This document shows, piece by piece, positions 35,390 to 45,078 of a DNA stretch of 64,000 nt. Under the pieces are notes generated by a model that saw only the letters and a list, made by a program, of their open reading frames with translations, had not been told where the DNA came from and did not search any database. Location: the NCBI GenBank assembly GCA_035911135.1, contig JAMHWD010000018.1, positions 186,001 to 250,000 of the forward strand, written 5' to 3'. This stretch comes from JAMHWD01 sp035911135. GTDB lineage: Bacteria > Pseudomonadota > Alphaproteobacteria > Micavibrionales > Micavibrionaceae. Made by a program: the position numbers and the translations under genes. Every line of letters starts with the position of its first letter. Position 1 is the first letter of the stretch.

Positions 35390-37201
35390 TTACGGGATGG
35401 GCTGGGTTGAATCGCGCAGCCAATCGGCCTGCTGCGTATTCAGCAAGGGCTTGAGCGTTGTATAAACACGGGCATGGTAATTATTCAGCCACTGCTTTTC
35501 CTCGGCATTGAGCATATCACTCTTGATCATCCGCCGATCATACGGAGCCAACGTTACCGTATTGAATTTCAGCATAACTGTTGATTTTTTATCAATCCGG
35601 TTTCCGGCCTCTTCGACCATGACCAGATTTTCAATACGGATTCCGTATTCGCCCTCTTTATAAAATCCCGGCTCGTTCGAGATCAGCATACCAGGCTTCA
35701 AGGGTTCCTGTCCGCGCGGCGAAATGCTGGCGGCCTCTTCGTGAACACTCAGATAACATCCCACGCCATGACCGGTGCCGTGATCAAAATCCAGCCCCGC
35801 CGCCCAGAGAGGGGCGCGCCCCAGAGAATCAATACGCTGCCCCGTGGTTCCGGATGGAAATTGTGCCATGGCGATTGCAAAATGTCCTTTGAGGACGCGG
35901 GTAAAATTCACGCGCATTTCATCGCTGGGCGTTCCAATAGCAATGGTGCGAGTAATATCGGTCGTCCCGAACGGGTACTGCCCGCCGCTATCGACAAGCA
36001 GCAAACCATCAGTATCAATCATCTTGCTTGTCTGGGGTGTGGCGCGGTAATGCGTTATCGCGCCGTTCCCGGCAAATCCGGCAATCGTATCAAAGCTGGG
36101 GCCTTTATACTCTGGCGATTCCTTTCTAAATCCCTCCAGCTTGTTTTCAACATCAATCTCGCTGATGCCGGCAGAAGGCACAGCGCCGTCCAGCCAATGC
36201 AGGAATTTCACCACCGCCGCGCCGTCCAGAACATGCGCCTTTTCAATGCCGGCCTTCTCCGCGGATGTCTTCTGGGCGCGCGGATCAATGCAAGGATCCT
36301 TGTAATCGGCAACTTTCGCCCCGGCATCGCCAAGAGCCTGCCTGAAATAAATGGGCGAGCGCGCAGGATCCAGCAGCACCGGCTTATCCACAGCCTTCGC
36401 CGCGGCGGCAATATCAACCAGCCTTTTATCCAGATCGGACGGCGAACGGATAATAACGGAATTCCCCAGATGCGCCATAACATCGGGCGGTATTTTTGCG
36501 GCATCGACAAACCATTCAATCTGCCCGTCCAGCGCATTGACAATCGCATGCGATAGCGCCACCGGCACACATTTCAAATCATCCCCGCGTATGTTCAGCA
36601 TCCAGGCAATAGAATCCGATAACGCCACCACGCCGGCCGCCCCGCCCTTGGCGGTAACGGCATCCATGACAATCTGCTTTTTCTCGTGCAGGCTGCGCCC
36701 GGCTATGGAATCAGGAAAGATGGAAACCTTGCCAGCCGGGGGCGCTGGACGCGCCTGCCAGAGGCGATCAATCGGATTGTCATTGACCGCCTTTAATGTC
36801 ATTCCCGCCTGCCGCAGGCTTTCTTCCATGACCTCAATCTCTCTGGCGGTATGAAGTCTGGGGTCATACCCGATCACGGCCCCCTTGGCGGCGCTGCGGG
36901 CGATCCATGCGCCAGCGCTTTCCGCTTGGGAATCCGCAATTTCAAATTGCGCCGCATTGACCTGCTGCCTGATCTGGATCTGATAACGCCCATCGGTCAT
37001 GACAACGGCCTTGCTTTGCAGCGCCACAGAAATGCCGGCCGATCCGGTAAATCCTGTAAACCATGCCAGACGCTCGGCGCTGGGCGGAACATATTCACCT
37101 AAAAACTCATCCGACCGTGGTATTACAAAACCATCAAGACCGTCTTTTGCCATCTCGGCGCGCAGGGATTTAAGTTTATCGGCAGAAGTGATAGAATTCA
37201 T
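35390..37201 (-). CDS. Xaa-Pro aminopeptidase, M24B family, long form
   Basis: This metalloprotease removes the first residue before proline. The creatinase-like N-terminal domains begin at DKLKSLRAEMAKDGLDGFV, and the C-terminal pita-bread domain shows LLVDSGGQYPFGTTDITRT (metal Asp pair), HGTGHGVGCYLSVHE (His) and NEPGFYKEGEYGIRIEN (Glu). The 603 residues match the three-domain XPNPEP1-like type. I place the start at 37201, since the 40 residues before it look like untranslated sequence and overlap the divergent mipZ-like gene. Confidence 0.9.
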   Translation of the reverse strand: MNSITSADKLKSLRAEMAKDGLDGFVIPRSDEFLGEYVPPSAERLAWFTGFTGSAGISVALQSKAVVMTDGRYQIQIRQQVNAAQFEIADSQAESAGAWIARSAAKGAVIGYDPRLHTAREIEVMEESLRQAGMTLKAVNDNPIDRLWQARPAPPAGKVSIFPDSIAGRSLHEKKQIVMDAVTAKGGAAGVVALSDSIAWMLNIRGDDLKCVPVALSHAIVNALDGQIEWFVDAAKIPPDVMAHLGNSVIIRSPSDLDKRLVDIAAAAKAVDKPVLLDPARSPIYFRQALGDAGAKVADYKDPCIDPRAQKTSAEKAGIEKAHVLDGAAVVKFLHWLDGAVPSAGISEIDVENKLEGFRKESPEYKGPSFDTIAGFAGNGAITHYRATPQTSKMIDTDGLLLVDSGGQYPFGTTDITRTIAIGTPSDEMRVNFTRVLKGHFAIAMAQFPSGTTGQRIDSLGRAPLWAAGLDFDHGTGHGVGCYLSVHEEAASISPRGQEPLKPGMLISNEPGFYKEGEYGIRIENLVMVEEAGNRIDKKSTVMLKFNTVTLAPYDRRMIKSDMLNAEEKQWLNNYHARVYTTLKPLLNTQQADWLRDSTQPIP

Positions 37202-37243
37202 GAAGCCTGTTTCTTTATTTATTTTTATTGTACACTGTAATTT

Positions 37244-38110
37244 ATGAGCATTCAGCCTATCGCGAGCCCAGATAATTTGCAAACGCCCAGCTCTGCCGCC
37301 CCGGCACAAAAATCTTCCCATATTATCGTCTTTGGCAATGAAAAAGGCGGCTCAGGGAAATCGACCGGCGCAATGCATACGGCTATTGCCCTTCTGAGGC
37401 AAGGCTATCAGGTTGGCACGCTTGATCTGGATGCCCGTCAGGCGACCATGACACGCTACATGCGTAACCGCTTTAATTTCATCACGCGCAATTTGAAAAC
37501 CATCCCCAGCCCGCTGCATATGGCGATCGAGCGCAGCAAGGAATCCAGTATTGAAACCCAGCAGCGCGAAGAATCAGATTTCCTGAGTATGGCTCTGGCT
37601 GAGCTTAAACCTCTTTGCGATTTCATCGTCATTGATACGCCGGGCAGCGATACTTATCTCTCGCGCCTCGCCCACGCGCAGGCCGATACGCTGGTCACGC
37701 CGATCAATGACAGTTTCATCGACATCGACCTTCTGGCAGAAATCAACGCGGACACCCACAGCTACGAGGGCCCGTCTGTCTATGCCAAAATGGTAGAAGA
37801 AACGCGCCAGCACAAGAAAATGCGCTGGATCGTCATGCGTAACCGCCTCTCACACATTAATGCCCGCAACAAGGAAGATATCAGCACGATCCTTGATAAA
37901 ATTGGCAAAAAACTGAATTGCGAGATTGTACCCGGACTGGCAGAGCGCGTCATTTTCCGCGAGCTTTTCCTCAAAGGCCTGACATTGATGGATCTGGAAG
38001 ATGATGCTGAAAATACTCTGACCCTCTCGCAAGTGGCCGCCCGGCAGGAAGTGCGTAACCTTATCCATGCAATTGATCCTGTTAGCGCCACAACAAGCGA
38101 ACAGAGATAA
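37244..38110 (+). CDS. mipZ: MipZ-like ParA-family division-site ATPase
   Basis: The deviant Walker A FGNEKGGSGKST is at about residues 30-41 and the Walker B region reads FIVIDTPGSDTYLSRLAHA near residue 127. The order VGTLDLDARQATMTRYMRNR near residue 64 is typical of MipZ, which forms polar gradients and keeps FtsZ at midcell in alphaproteobacteria. At 288 aa it fits MipZ. Only 42 bases separate it from the divergent aminopeptidase gene. A J-domain gene follows 3 bases after its stop. Confidence 0.88.
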   Translation: MSIQPIASPDNLQTPSSAAPAQKSSHIIVFGNEKGGSGKSTGAMHTAIALLRQGYQVGTLDLDARQATMTRYMRNRFNFITRNLKTIPSPLHMAIERSKESSIETQQREESDFLSMALAELKPLCDFIVIDTPGSDTYLSRLAHAQADTLVTPINDSFIDIDLLAEINADTHSYEGPSVYAKMVEETRQHKKMRWIVMRNRLSHINARNKEDISTILDKIGKKLNCEIVPGLAERVIFRELFLKGLTLMDLEDDAENTLTLSQVAARQEVRNLIHAIDPVSATTSEQR

Positions 38111-38113
38111 CCC

Positions 38114-38596
38114 ATGCCCTATATTATCCTGATAATCGGCCTTATCATCGGCCTTGTAGCATTATACAAATTCTTTTTAAAAGCCGATGTGCAGGAAATC
38201 CGCGCCCTTTTTTCTTCTGTGATTGTGATTACGATTTGTGCGGCGCTGTTCGTGCTTTCCGTTACAGGCCGCCTGCCTGCGGCCATTGCCATTATCTCGG
38301 CCATCGCGCCCTTTGCTCTGGCCTGGTACAATCGCCGGACACAAAGGAATTCACCTGCCGCGCCATCCTCCAATAAGCCTTTGGACCGAAAGGAAGCATT
38401 GGAAATTCTGGGACTGGGCGAGGCCGCAGGAGCCGATGATATCGAGGCCGCCTATAAACGCCTGATGAAAAAAGTCCATCCTGACCAAGAAGGATCGGAC
38501 TGGATGGCGGCGAAACTCAATGCGGCCCGTGATTTTTTACTCAAAAATAACCCGCGCCTCTATTGCCACACGCGGCAAGCCCCCTTAAAATCATGA
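38114..38596 (+). CDS. Membrane protein with C-terminal J-domain
   Basis: Three hydrophobic segments lie at about residues 1-18, 32-50 and 53-70. They are followed by a J-domain-like region, RKEALEILGLGEAAGADDIEAAYKRLMKKVHPDQ, with HPD near residue 123 (given here in two parts: EALEILGLGEAAG and AAYKRLMKKVHPDQ). Such proteins recruit an Hsp70 to the membrane. It is cotranscribed with mipZ and galU, an arrangement that I believe recurs in related bacteria, though I cannot check it. Confidence 0.75.
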   Translation: MPYIILIIGLIIGLVALYKFFLKADVQEIRALFSSVIVITICAALFVLSVTGRLPAAIAIISAIAPFALAWYNRRTQRNSPAAPSSNKPLDRKEALEILGLGEAAGADDIEAAYKRLMKKVHPDQEGSDWMAAKLNAARDFLLKNNPRLYCHTRQAPLKS

Positions 38597-38597
38597 C

Positions 38598-39503
38598 ATG
38601 AGCAATACGAATTTCAAACGCCCCGTCCGCAAAGCCGTATTCCCTGTCGCAGGTCTTGGCACACGCTTTCTACCCGCCACCAAGGTCATGCCCAAGGAAA
38701 TGCTGCCGATTAATGATCGCCCCCTGATCCAGCATGTATTCGAAGAAGCGCGCGAAGCCGGCATCGAGGAATTTATCTTCGTCACGGGACGGTATAAAGA
38801 AATGCTGGAAGAGCATTTCGATTACCAGCCGGAACTGATGCAAACCCTTGAGGCGCGCGGCAAAACAGATATGCTGCAAAAAGTCCTTAATTCCGAAATG
38901 CCCGCCGGAAAGCTGTTCCTGACCCGCCAGCCCAAACCACTCGGCCTTGGTCATGCGGTCTGGTGCGCCGCCCGGCTGGTGGGGGATGAGCCTTTTGCCA
39001 TCCTGCTGCCTGACGATGTGGTGCTGAATAAATCCGGTTGCCTGAAGCAGATGATCGAAACCTACAACGAACTGGGCGGCAATATTGTGGCCGTACGCGA
39101 CGTGCCCCGCGCAGAAACATCCAAATACGGTGTTTTGGATATTGAATCCGACAAGGGGAAGACAATCGCCGTCAAAGGCGTCGTCGAAAAACCCACCCCC
39201 GAAAAAGCCCCATCCACCCTTTCGATTATTGGCCGTTATATTTTGCAGCCTGAAATCTTCAATCACCTCTCGGTATTTGAGACAGGCGCAGGCGGCGAGA
39301 TTCAGCTCACCGATGCCATGGCCAAACTGATCGGTCCGCAGCCATTTCACGGCCTGCGCTTTGAAGGGCAGCATTTTGATAGCGGCAGCCGTCTTGGATT
39401 TCTGGAGGCCAATCTCGCCTACACCATGGCCGATCCGGATATCGGTGATGCGGTCAGGGCGCTGGTGCAGAAATTTGCATCCAGGCTCTCCGAGGCAGCT
39501 TGA
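38598..39503 (+). CDS. galU: UTP-glucose-1-phosphate uridylyltransferase
   Basis: The nucleotidyltransferase start FPVAGLGTRFLPATKVMPKE is at residues 15-34, LLPDDVVLN is near residue 136 and VEKPTPEKAPS near residue 197 holds the catalytic lysine region. It makes UDP-glucose for envelope polysaccharides. Length (301 aa) is normal. It starts 1 base after the J-domain gene and is followed directly by a phosphohexomutase, its natural metabolic partner. Confidence 0.93.
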   Translation: MSNTNFKRPVRKAVFPVAGLGTRFLPATKVMPKEMLPINDRPLIQHVFEEAREAGIEEFIFVTGRYKEMLEEHFDYQPELMQTLEARGKTDMLQKVLNSEMPAGKLFLTRQPKPLGLGHAVWCAARLVGDEPFAILLPDDVVLNKSGCLKQMIETYNELGGNIVAVRDVPRAETSKYGVLDIESDKGKTIAVKGVVEKPTPEKAPSTLSIIGRYILQPEIFNHLSVFETGAGGEIQLTDAMAKLIGPQPFHGLRFEGQHFDSGSRLGFLEANLAYTMADPDIGDAVRALVQKFASRLSEAA

Positions 39504-39505
39504 TA

Positions 39506-40897
39506 ATGGCCCATACATTCTCTCCCACCATCCTGCGCGAATACGATATACGCGGCCAGATTGGCAAGAACTTAAACGCTGATGATGCCTACCTTCTCGG
39601 CAGAAGCTTCGGCACACTCATCACGCAAAAGGGCGGCACAAAAATATGCGTTGGCTATGATGGCCGCGATAGCTCGCCGGGGCTGGCTGATGCCCTTACC
39701 CAGGGCTTAATGGAATGCGGGATTCATGTGATTGGCGTTGGCCTTGGCCCCACGCCGATGTTGTATTTTGCGTCTAAATATCTTAATGCCGATGCCGGGA
39801 TCATGGTCACCGGATCGCATAATCCATCTGATTATAACGGCTTTAAAATGAGCCTGAAATCAGGGCCGTTTTACGGGCAGCAGATTCAGGATCTTGGCAC
39901 GCTGGCCGCCAGCGGTGATTTTACAAATGGCACAGGAAAATCTGAAACATATGACATCAAGGATGAATATGTTTCGCGTCTGATGCAGGATTTTGCCGCG
40001 CAGAAAAATTTCTCCATCGCGTGGGATTCCGGCAACGGCGCATCCGGCGAGATATTGCGCCGCCTCACATCAAAACTGCCGGGCAAGCACACCCTTCTTT
40101 TTGATGAAATTGATGGCACATTCCCCAATCATCACCCTGACCCCACCGTTGATAAAAACCTTGTCGATCTAATCAAAACGGTGCGCGAGGGCGCGCATGA
40201 TTTTGGCATAGCCTTTGATGGCGACGGCGACCGGATCGGCGTTGTGGATGACATGGGCAATATCCTGCGTTGCGATATCCTGATGACGCTTTACGCCAGC
40301 GAAATTCTGGCGCAGAAACCGGGCGCTGCGATTATCGGCGATATCAAATGCTCTCAAGTCATGTTTGATGAGATCGGGCGCATGGGCGGCCAGCCCATCA
40401 TGTGGAAAACAGGCCATTCCCTGATCAAAGCCAAGATGGCCGAAATGGGCGCGCCGCTGGCCGGTGAATTATCGGGGCATATTTTCTTTGCCGATAAATA
40501 TTACGGCTATGATGATGCTCTTTACTGCGCGGTGCGACTGATCAATGTGATTGCTGCATCCGGCAAAAAACTTTCCGAGATGACCGGGCATATCAATGCC
40601 CTGCATGCCACGCCGGAAGTCCGGTTCGAGGTCGATGAAGCCGAAAAATTTGATCTGGTCCCCCGCGTCTATGACAATCTGAAACCACTGGCCAATGATA
40701 ATCTTCGTATCAATGATATTGATGGGGTGCGGGTAAGCACGCCCGATGGCTGGTGGTTGCTGCGCCCTTCCAACACGCAAAGCGTTCTGGTGGCGCGCGC
40801 GGAAGGCAATTCCGCCGAAGGCCTGCAGCGCCTGACGAGCATGGCGCAGGAGCATGTGCAGAAAATCGGCTATACCCTTGATTTCTCGGCACAGTAA
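39506..40897 (+). CDS. Phosphomannomutase/phosphoglucomutase
   Basis: The alpha-D-phosphohexomutase domains are visible as LREYDIRGQIG near residue 10, the phosphoserine loop VTGSHNPSDYNGFK near residue 103, the metal loop FDGDGDRIG near residue 237 and the C-terminal phosphate clamp RPSNTQSVLVARAEG near residue 420. It interconverts hexose 1- and 6-phosphates and feeds GalU. I take the ATG at 39506 rather than the TTG at 39500 that overlaps galU. Length (463 aa) matches AlgC/ManB. Confidence 0.92.
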   Translation: MAHTFSPTILREYDIRGQIGKNLNADDAYLLGRSFGTLITQKGGTKICVGYDGRDSSPGLADALTQGLMECGIHVIGVGLGPTPMLYFASKYLNADAGIMVTGSHNPSDYNGFKMSLKSGPFYGQQIQDLGTLAASGDFTNGTGKSETYDIKDEYVSRLMQDFAAQKNFSIAWDSGNGASGEILRRLTSKLPGKHTLLFDEIDGTFPNHHPDPTVDKNLVDLIKTVREGAHDFGIAFDGDGDRIGVVDDMGNILRCDILMTLYASEILAQKPGAAIIGDIKCSQVMFDEIGRMGGQPIMWKTGHSLIKAKMAEMGAPLAGELSGHIFFADKYYGYDDALYCAVRLINVIAASGKKLSEMTGHINALHATPEVRFEVDEAEKFDLVPRVYDNLKPLANDNLRINDIDGVRVSTPDGWWLLRPSNTQSVLVARAEGNSAEGLQRLTSMAQEHVQKIGYTLDFSAQ

Positions 40898-40938
40898 ACC
40901 GATACTAACATCGAACATATACAAAGGAATTCCCGCCC

Positions 40939-41583
40939 ATGGGCAAAAGCATTGATATCGGCCTTCTGGAATTACTGGCCTCGAAAATCTGCCACGATCT
41001 CATCAGCCCTGTAGGCGCGATGGCCAATGGCGTTGAATTTCTGGAAGATATGGGCCCGGATGCCGGCGCGGATGTTCTGGATCTGATCAAATTCAGCTCA
41101 ACACAAGCTTCGGGCAAGCTGCAAGCCTACCGCATGGCTTATGGGTTTGGCGGCGGCGACCCTTCGATTAAACCTGAGGATGTGCACAAGGTCTTTGACC
41201 AGCTCATCCGCCAGGGTGGCAAGATCAAGCAGGAATGGGACCCCAGAGCCCCGCTCGGCCCCATGGACCGCCCGCAGGGATTCAGCAAAATTTTGATTGC
41301 CGTTCTTCTCCTGTGCACTGAATGCCTGCCCAAGGGCGGCATAATCCGTGTTAAGGACAGCGGAAACTCCAAAATCACGCTTCTGGCCGAAGGCGAGGAT
41401 GCCGCCCTCAAGCCCCCCATGGACAAGGCTCTGGCCGGATCCATGACCCGCGAACAGCTGGAGCCCCGCTATGTTCATGCTTACATGACCGGCGTTCTGG
41501 CCAGCCATTACGGCTTCAAGATTGAAGAAGGCGTGAAACGCGGCGGATTCGTCGAATTTATCATAACCTACCCAAGCGCCTGA
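40939..41583 (+). CDS. chpT: ChpT-like histidine phosphotransferase
   Basis: The phosphorylatable His19 lies in LLASKICHDLISPVGAMANG, the H-box of ChpT, followed by the helix GVEFLED. A degenerate HATPase-like C-terminal half ends with GGFVEFIITYPSA. In Caulobacter ChpT passes phosphate from CckA to CtrA and CpdR. Length (214 aa) is normal. It lies before the chemotaxis genes, 227 bases upstream of cheA. AAAGGAA precedes the ATG. Confidence 0.85.
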   Translation: MGKSIDIGLLELLASKICHDLISPVGAMANGVEFLEDMGPDAGADVLDLIKFSSTQASGKLQAYRMAYGFGGGDPSIKPEDVHKVFDQLIRQGGKIKQEWDPRAPLGPMDRPQGFSKILIAVLLLCTECLPKGGIIRVKDSGNSKITLLAEGEDAALKPPMDKALAGSMTREQLEPRYVHAYMTGVLASHYGFKIEEGVKRGGFVEFIITYPSA

Positions 41584-41822
41584 TTTTTCTCATACTTATG
41601 TATTTTCAATTGCCGCTACCCCGCGGAATCTGATTCGTTCTTCAGCAAAAATCAGGTAGAATATGCATGGGTAATGTTTTGGTAACAAACTTCAGGCACT
41701 CTTAGATTCTAAAGGATTTTTTGCATCATGGGCGCTGTACAGCATTCATGAGAGCCAGAAGGTTCCATATTAGGAATCTTCTATAAGACACCTTTTGTAT
41801 ATTTTAGGGGATGGATACGATC

Positions 41823-44510
41823 ATGGACGAACTCGTCACAGAATTTCTGACCGAAACCAATGAAAGCCTTGATGAGCTGGATAATGATCTGGTCAATCTG
41901 GAACAAAATCCCAATGATACAGAGCTTTTATCCAAAATTTTTCGCCTGATGCATACCATCAAGGGCACATGCGGATTTCTTGATTTGCCGCGCCTTGCCA
42001 AGGTTGCCCACCATGCTGAAAACGTTCTGGGCCGGTTTCGCGATGGCGACCTGAAAGTTACGCCGGCTTACGTATCGCTGATTTTTGAATCCATTGATGC
42101 CATTAAAACCATCGTTCACCATATTGGCATGAAAGGATCAGAGCCTGACAATGATTATCCGGGCCTGATCGCACGTTTGGATGCCGTTTATGAAGGACAA
42201 GATACAACGGAAGCGCCAGCGCCGGTATCAGAACCGGAGCCAGCCCCCGCGGCCAGCGCAACGGCTTCCTTTGATGATGATATTGATTTCACGCCAGTAC
42301 GCGGCCCTGATTACGTAGAAAAAGCGCCTGCCCCTGTCGCAGAAGCCAAACCGCCAGCCCCTGCCCCTGCCCCGGTTCCAGCGCCCGTTGCAACGGCAAC
42401 GGCCGATCATGGCGAGACCGATGCCAAGGCGGCTGCAGCGGCCGCACAGACCTTGCGCGTCAATGTCGATGTGCTTGAGAATTTGATGACCATGGTCAGC
42501 GAACTGGTGCTGACCCGCAACCAGCTTCTGCAAATTTTACGCAACCAGAGCGAGACAGATTTTACCGCCCCCTTGCAGCGCCTCAACCATGTTGTCTCCG
42601 ATCTGCAGGAAGGTGTCATGCAGACACGCATGCAGCCTATTGGCAATGCCTGGTCGAAATTGCCCCGGATCATCCGCGATCTTAGCATGGAACTGGGCAA
42701 AAAAATTGATCTGGAGATGATCGGGCAGGAGACAGAGCTTGATCGTCAGGTTCTGGAACTTATCAAGGATCCTCTGACGCATATGGTCCGCAACTCGGCC
42801 GATCACGGCGTGGAAATGCCCGCCGCCCGCGCAGCAGCCGGCAAGAACGAAACCGGCAAGATTATTTTGCATGCCTATCACGAGGGCGGCCATATCATCA
42901 TTAAAATTGCCGATGACGGCAAAGGCCTCTCCACCCAGCGCATCAAGGAAAAGATCGTCGCCAACGGCCTTGCCACCGAGGCAGAAGTCGCCACGATGTC
43001 GCTGCAGCAAATCCAGCAATTCATTTTCAAGGCCGGTTTTTCAACGGCCGAAAAAGTCACATCCGTATCAGGCCGCGGGGTCGGCATGGATGTCGTGCGT
43101 ACGAATATCGAGAAAATCGGCGGCTCGATCGAGCTGAAATCAGAAGAGGGCAAAGGCTCGACCTTTACAATCAAGATCCCGCTGACGCTGGCTATCGTTT
43201 CGGCGCTGATCGTGGAGTCGGCCGGTGAACGCTTCGCCATCCCCCAGCTCGCGGTACGCGAACTGGTCATGGCATCCCATGTTGGCGAGAACCGCATCGA
43301 GGTTATCAAAGGAACGCCAGTCTTGCGCCTTCGCAATCATCTCCTGCCGCTGGTGGCGCTGGATGAATTGCTGCGGATTAAAATCCACAGCGATATCAAA
43401 CGCGAAAATCATTACATCGTCGTCACGCAGATCGGCAATTATAGTTTCGGCATTATTGTTGACCGGGTTTTTGATACCGAAGAAATCGTTGTCAAGCCTG
43501 TCTGCAAGATGCTGCGCGGGGTTGAAATATTCTCCGGCAACACCATTCTTGGTGATGGGACGGTCATTATGATTTTGGACCCCAACGGCATCGCGCGCGC
43601 CTCTGGCGAGATTGAATCAGGCGATACGAAGATGAATGCCCATGCCGGAGATCTTGCGCAATCAAGTCATTCAGCACAAAAAACGGCATTGCTATTGTTT
43701 GCGGCTGGCGATGCGGCACCCAAGGCCGTTCCGCTTTCACTCGTGGCGCGGCTTGAGAATATAAAAATGGACGATATCGAATATTCCGGCAATCAGATGC
43801 TGGTGCAATATCGCGGTCATCTCATGCCGCTATCGCCCTTTAACGCCATGGTGCAAATAGAAAACCAGACAGAAAAACCGGTTCTGGTATTCTCGGATCG
43901 CGATATCTCGCTTGGCCTGATTGTCGATAAAATCATTGATATCACCGAAGAACATATTGATGTGCAGGTGGGATCATCCAACCCGGCCCTGATGGGCAGC
44001 GCCATTATCAACGGCGAAGCTACAGACATCATTGATGTGGCGCATTTCCTGCAAACCGTAAACCGCGACTGGTTTAAAAACCATGGCGATGATCCGTTTG
44101 ACACGGCCAATAATATTGGCATAAGCCGCAAGAAACGCATCCTTCTGGTGGATGACAGCCCGTTCTTCCGCAATATGCTCACGCCGCTGCTGAGCGTGGC
44201 AGGCTATGAGGTCACAACACTGGAGAGCCCCATAGACGCATTAAAGCTATGTGATAACGGCATGCAATTTGATCTGATCGTCAGTGACATCGAAATGCCG
44301 GTGATGAACGGATTTGAATTTGCCCAGAAGATCAAATCCCATGGACAATGGCAGGATACGCCCATCGTTGCCCTGACATCACATGCCACGCCACAGGATA
44401 TCGACCGCGGCCATCAGGTCGGGTTTGAAAAATATATCGCCAAATTTGATCGCGATACGCTTCTCAACGCCCTTTCACAAACCCTCGCAAGCCGGGATCA
44501 CGCAGCATGA
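41823..44510 (+). CDS. cheA: Chemotaxis histidine kinase CheA with two CheW-like regions and a receiver domain
   Basis: Domains in order are Hpt (His44 in LMHTIKGTCGF), a Pro/Ala linker (residues 120-200), the dimerisation helix (LRVNVDVLENLMTMVSELVL), the ATPase (MVRNSADHGVE, GRGVGMDVVRTN), a CheW-like domain, a second CheW-like region at about residues 613-760, and a receiver domain with phospho-acceptor Asp near residue 822 in SDIEMPVMNG. It phosphorylates CheY and CheB. I prefer the ATG at 41823, because AGGGG directly abuts the ATG at 41811 and related CheA proteins begin MDxL. It overlaps cheW as ATGA. Confidence 0.93.
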   Translation: MDELVTEFLTETNESLDELDNDLVNLEQNPNDTELLSKIFRLMHTIKGTCGFLDLPRLAKVAHHAENVLGRFRDGDLKVTPAYVSLIFESIDAIKTIVHHIGMKGSEPDNDYPGLIARLDAVYEGQDTTEAPAPVSEPEPAPAASATASFDDDIDFTPVRGPDYVEKAPAPVAEAKPPAPAPAPVPAPVATATADHGETDAKAAAAAAQTLRVNVDVLENLMTMVSELVLTRNQLLQILRNQSETDFTAPLQRLNHVVSDLQEGVMQTRMQPIGNAWSKLPRIIRDLSMELGKKIDLEMIGQETELDRQVLELIKDPLTHMVRNSADHGVEMPAARAAAGKNETGKIILHAYHEGGHIIIKIADDGKGLSTQRIKEKIVANGLATEAEVATMSLQQIQQFIFKAGFSTAEKVTSVSGRGVGMDVVRTNIEKIGGSIELKSEEGKGSTFTIKIPLTLAIVSALIVESAGERFAIPQLAVRELVMASHVGENRIEVIKGTPVLRLRNHLLPLVALDELLRIKIHSDIKRENHYIVVTQIGNYSFGIIVDRVFDTEEIVVKPVCKMLRGVEIFSGNTILGDGTVIMILDPNGIARASGEIESGDTKMNAHAGDLAQSSHSAQKTALLLFAAGDAAPKAVPLSLVARLENIKMDDIEYSGNQMLVQYRGHLMPLSPFNAMVQIENQTEKPVLVFSDRDISLGLIVDKIIDITEEHIDVQVGSSNPALMGSAIINGEATDIIDVAHFLQTVNRDWFKNHGDDPFDTANNIGISRKKRILLVDDSPFFRNMLTPLLSVAGYEVTTLESPIDALKLCDNGMQFDLIVSDIEMPVMNGFEFAQKIKSHGQWQDTPIVALTSHATPQDIDRGHQVGFEKYIAKFDRDTLLNALSQTLASRDHAA

Positions 44511-44995
44511 GCGCACGTATAAATGCACGAAACAATGCCGATAACGCCAACGCAAGCGCAGCGGTTGCCACAAAAGATCTACTGACCATTATTGTGGGGG
44601 AACAACTTTTTGGCCTGCCGATCCTGCAGGTGCAAGATGTCCTTGGCCCTCAGAAAATAACACGTATTCCGCTGGCTCCGCCGGAAATATCCGGCGCGCT
44701 GAACCTGCGCGGGCGCATCGTTACCGCCATTAACCTGCGTGACAAGCTGGGAATGCCGCCTCGCGATGCAGAGCTTAAATACATGAGCGTTGTTGTCGAA
44801 CATGATGGCGAGCTTTTTAGCCTGATGATTGACAAGGTCGGCGACGTCATGAGCCTGAGCGATGCGGATTACGAAAAAAATCCTGCCACGCTGGATGCCG
44901 GATGGCGCGATATTTCAGCCGGTGTTTACAGGCTGGAGAAGCAGATTCTGGTCACGCTGGATGTACCAAAGCTCCTTGATTCTATTCGCGTATAG
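44507..44995 (+). CDS. cheW: Chemotaxis adaptor CheW
   Basis: This 162-residue CheW-domain protein couples receptors to CheA. Family blocks are LTIIVGEQLFGLPILQVQDV near residue 26, ISGALNLRGRIVTAINLRDKLG near residue 62 (split here as ISGALNLRGRIV and TAINLRDKLG) and FSLMIDKVGDVMSL near residue 104. The N-terminal 20 residues are Ala/Asn-rich and probably unstructured. It is translationally coupled to cheA. Confidence 0.93.
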   Translation: MSARINARNNADNANASAAVATKDLLTIIVGEQLFGLPILQVQDVLGPQKITRIPLAPPEISGALNLRGRIVTAINLRDKLGMPPRDAELKYMSVVVEHDGELFSLMIDKVGDVMSLSDADYEKNPATLDAGWRDISAGVYRLEKQILVTLDVPKLLDSIRV

Positions 44996-45005
44996 GCCTT
45001 TTTAG

Positions 45006-45021
45006 TTAACTTCATCTTTAG
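45006..45021 (+). promoter_or_regulatory. Imperfect CtrA-like box before cheY
   Basis: TTAAC, six bases, then TTTAG resembles the alphaproteobacterial CtrA site TTAA-N7-TTAA with one mismatch. The same bases overlap an AACTTC/GAAGTT inverted repeat (45008-45026). It lies 58 bases before the cheY start. Confidence 0.3.
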
Positions 45022-45078
45022 AAGTTGAATGTAGAGTTTTAGGTCTGGAAATAATAATAATTTCAAGGAAATACCAAG

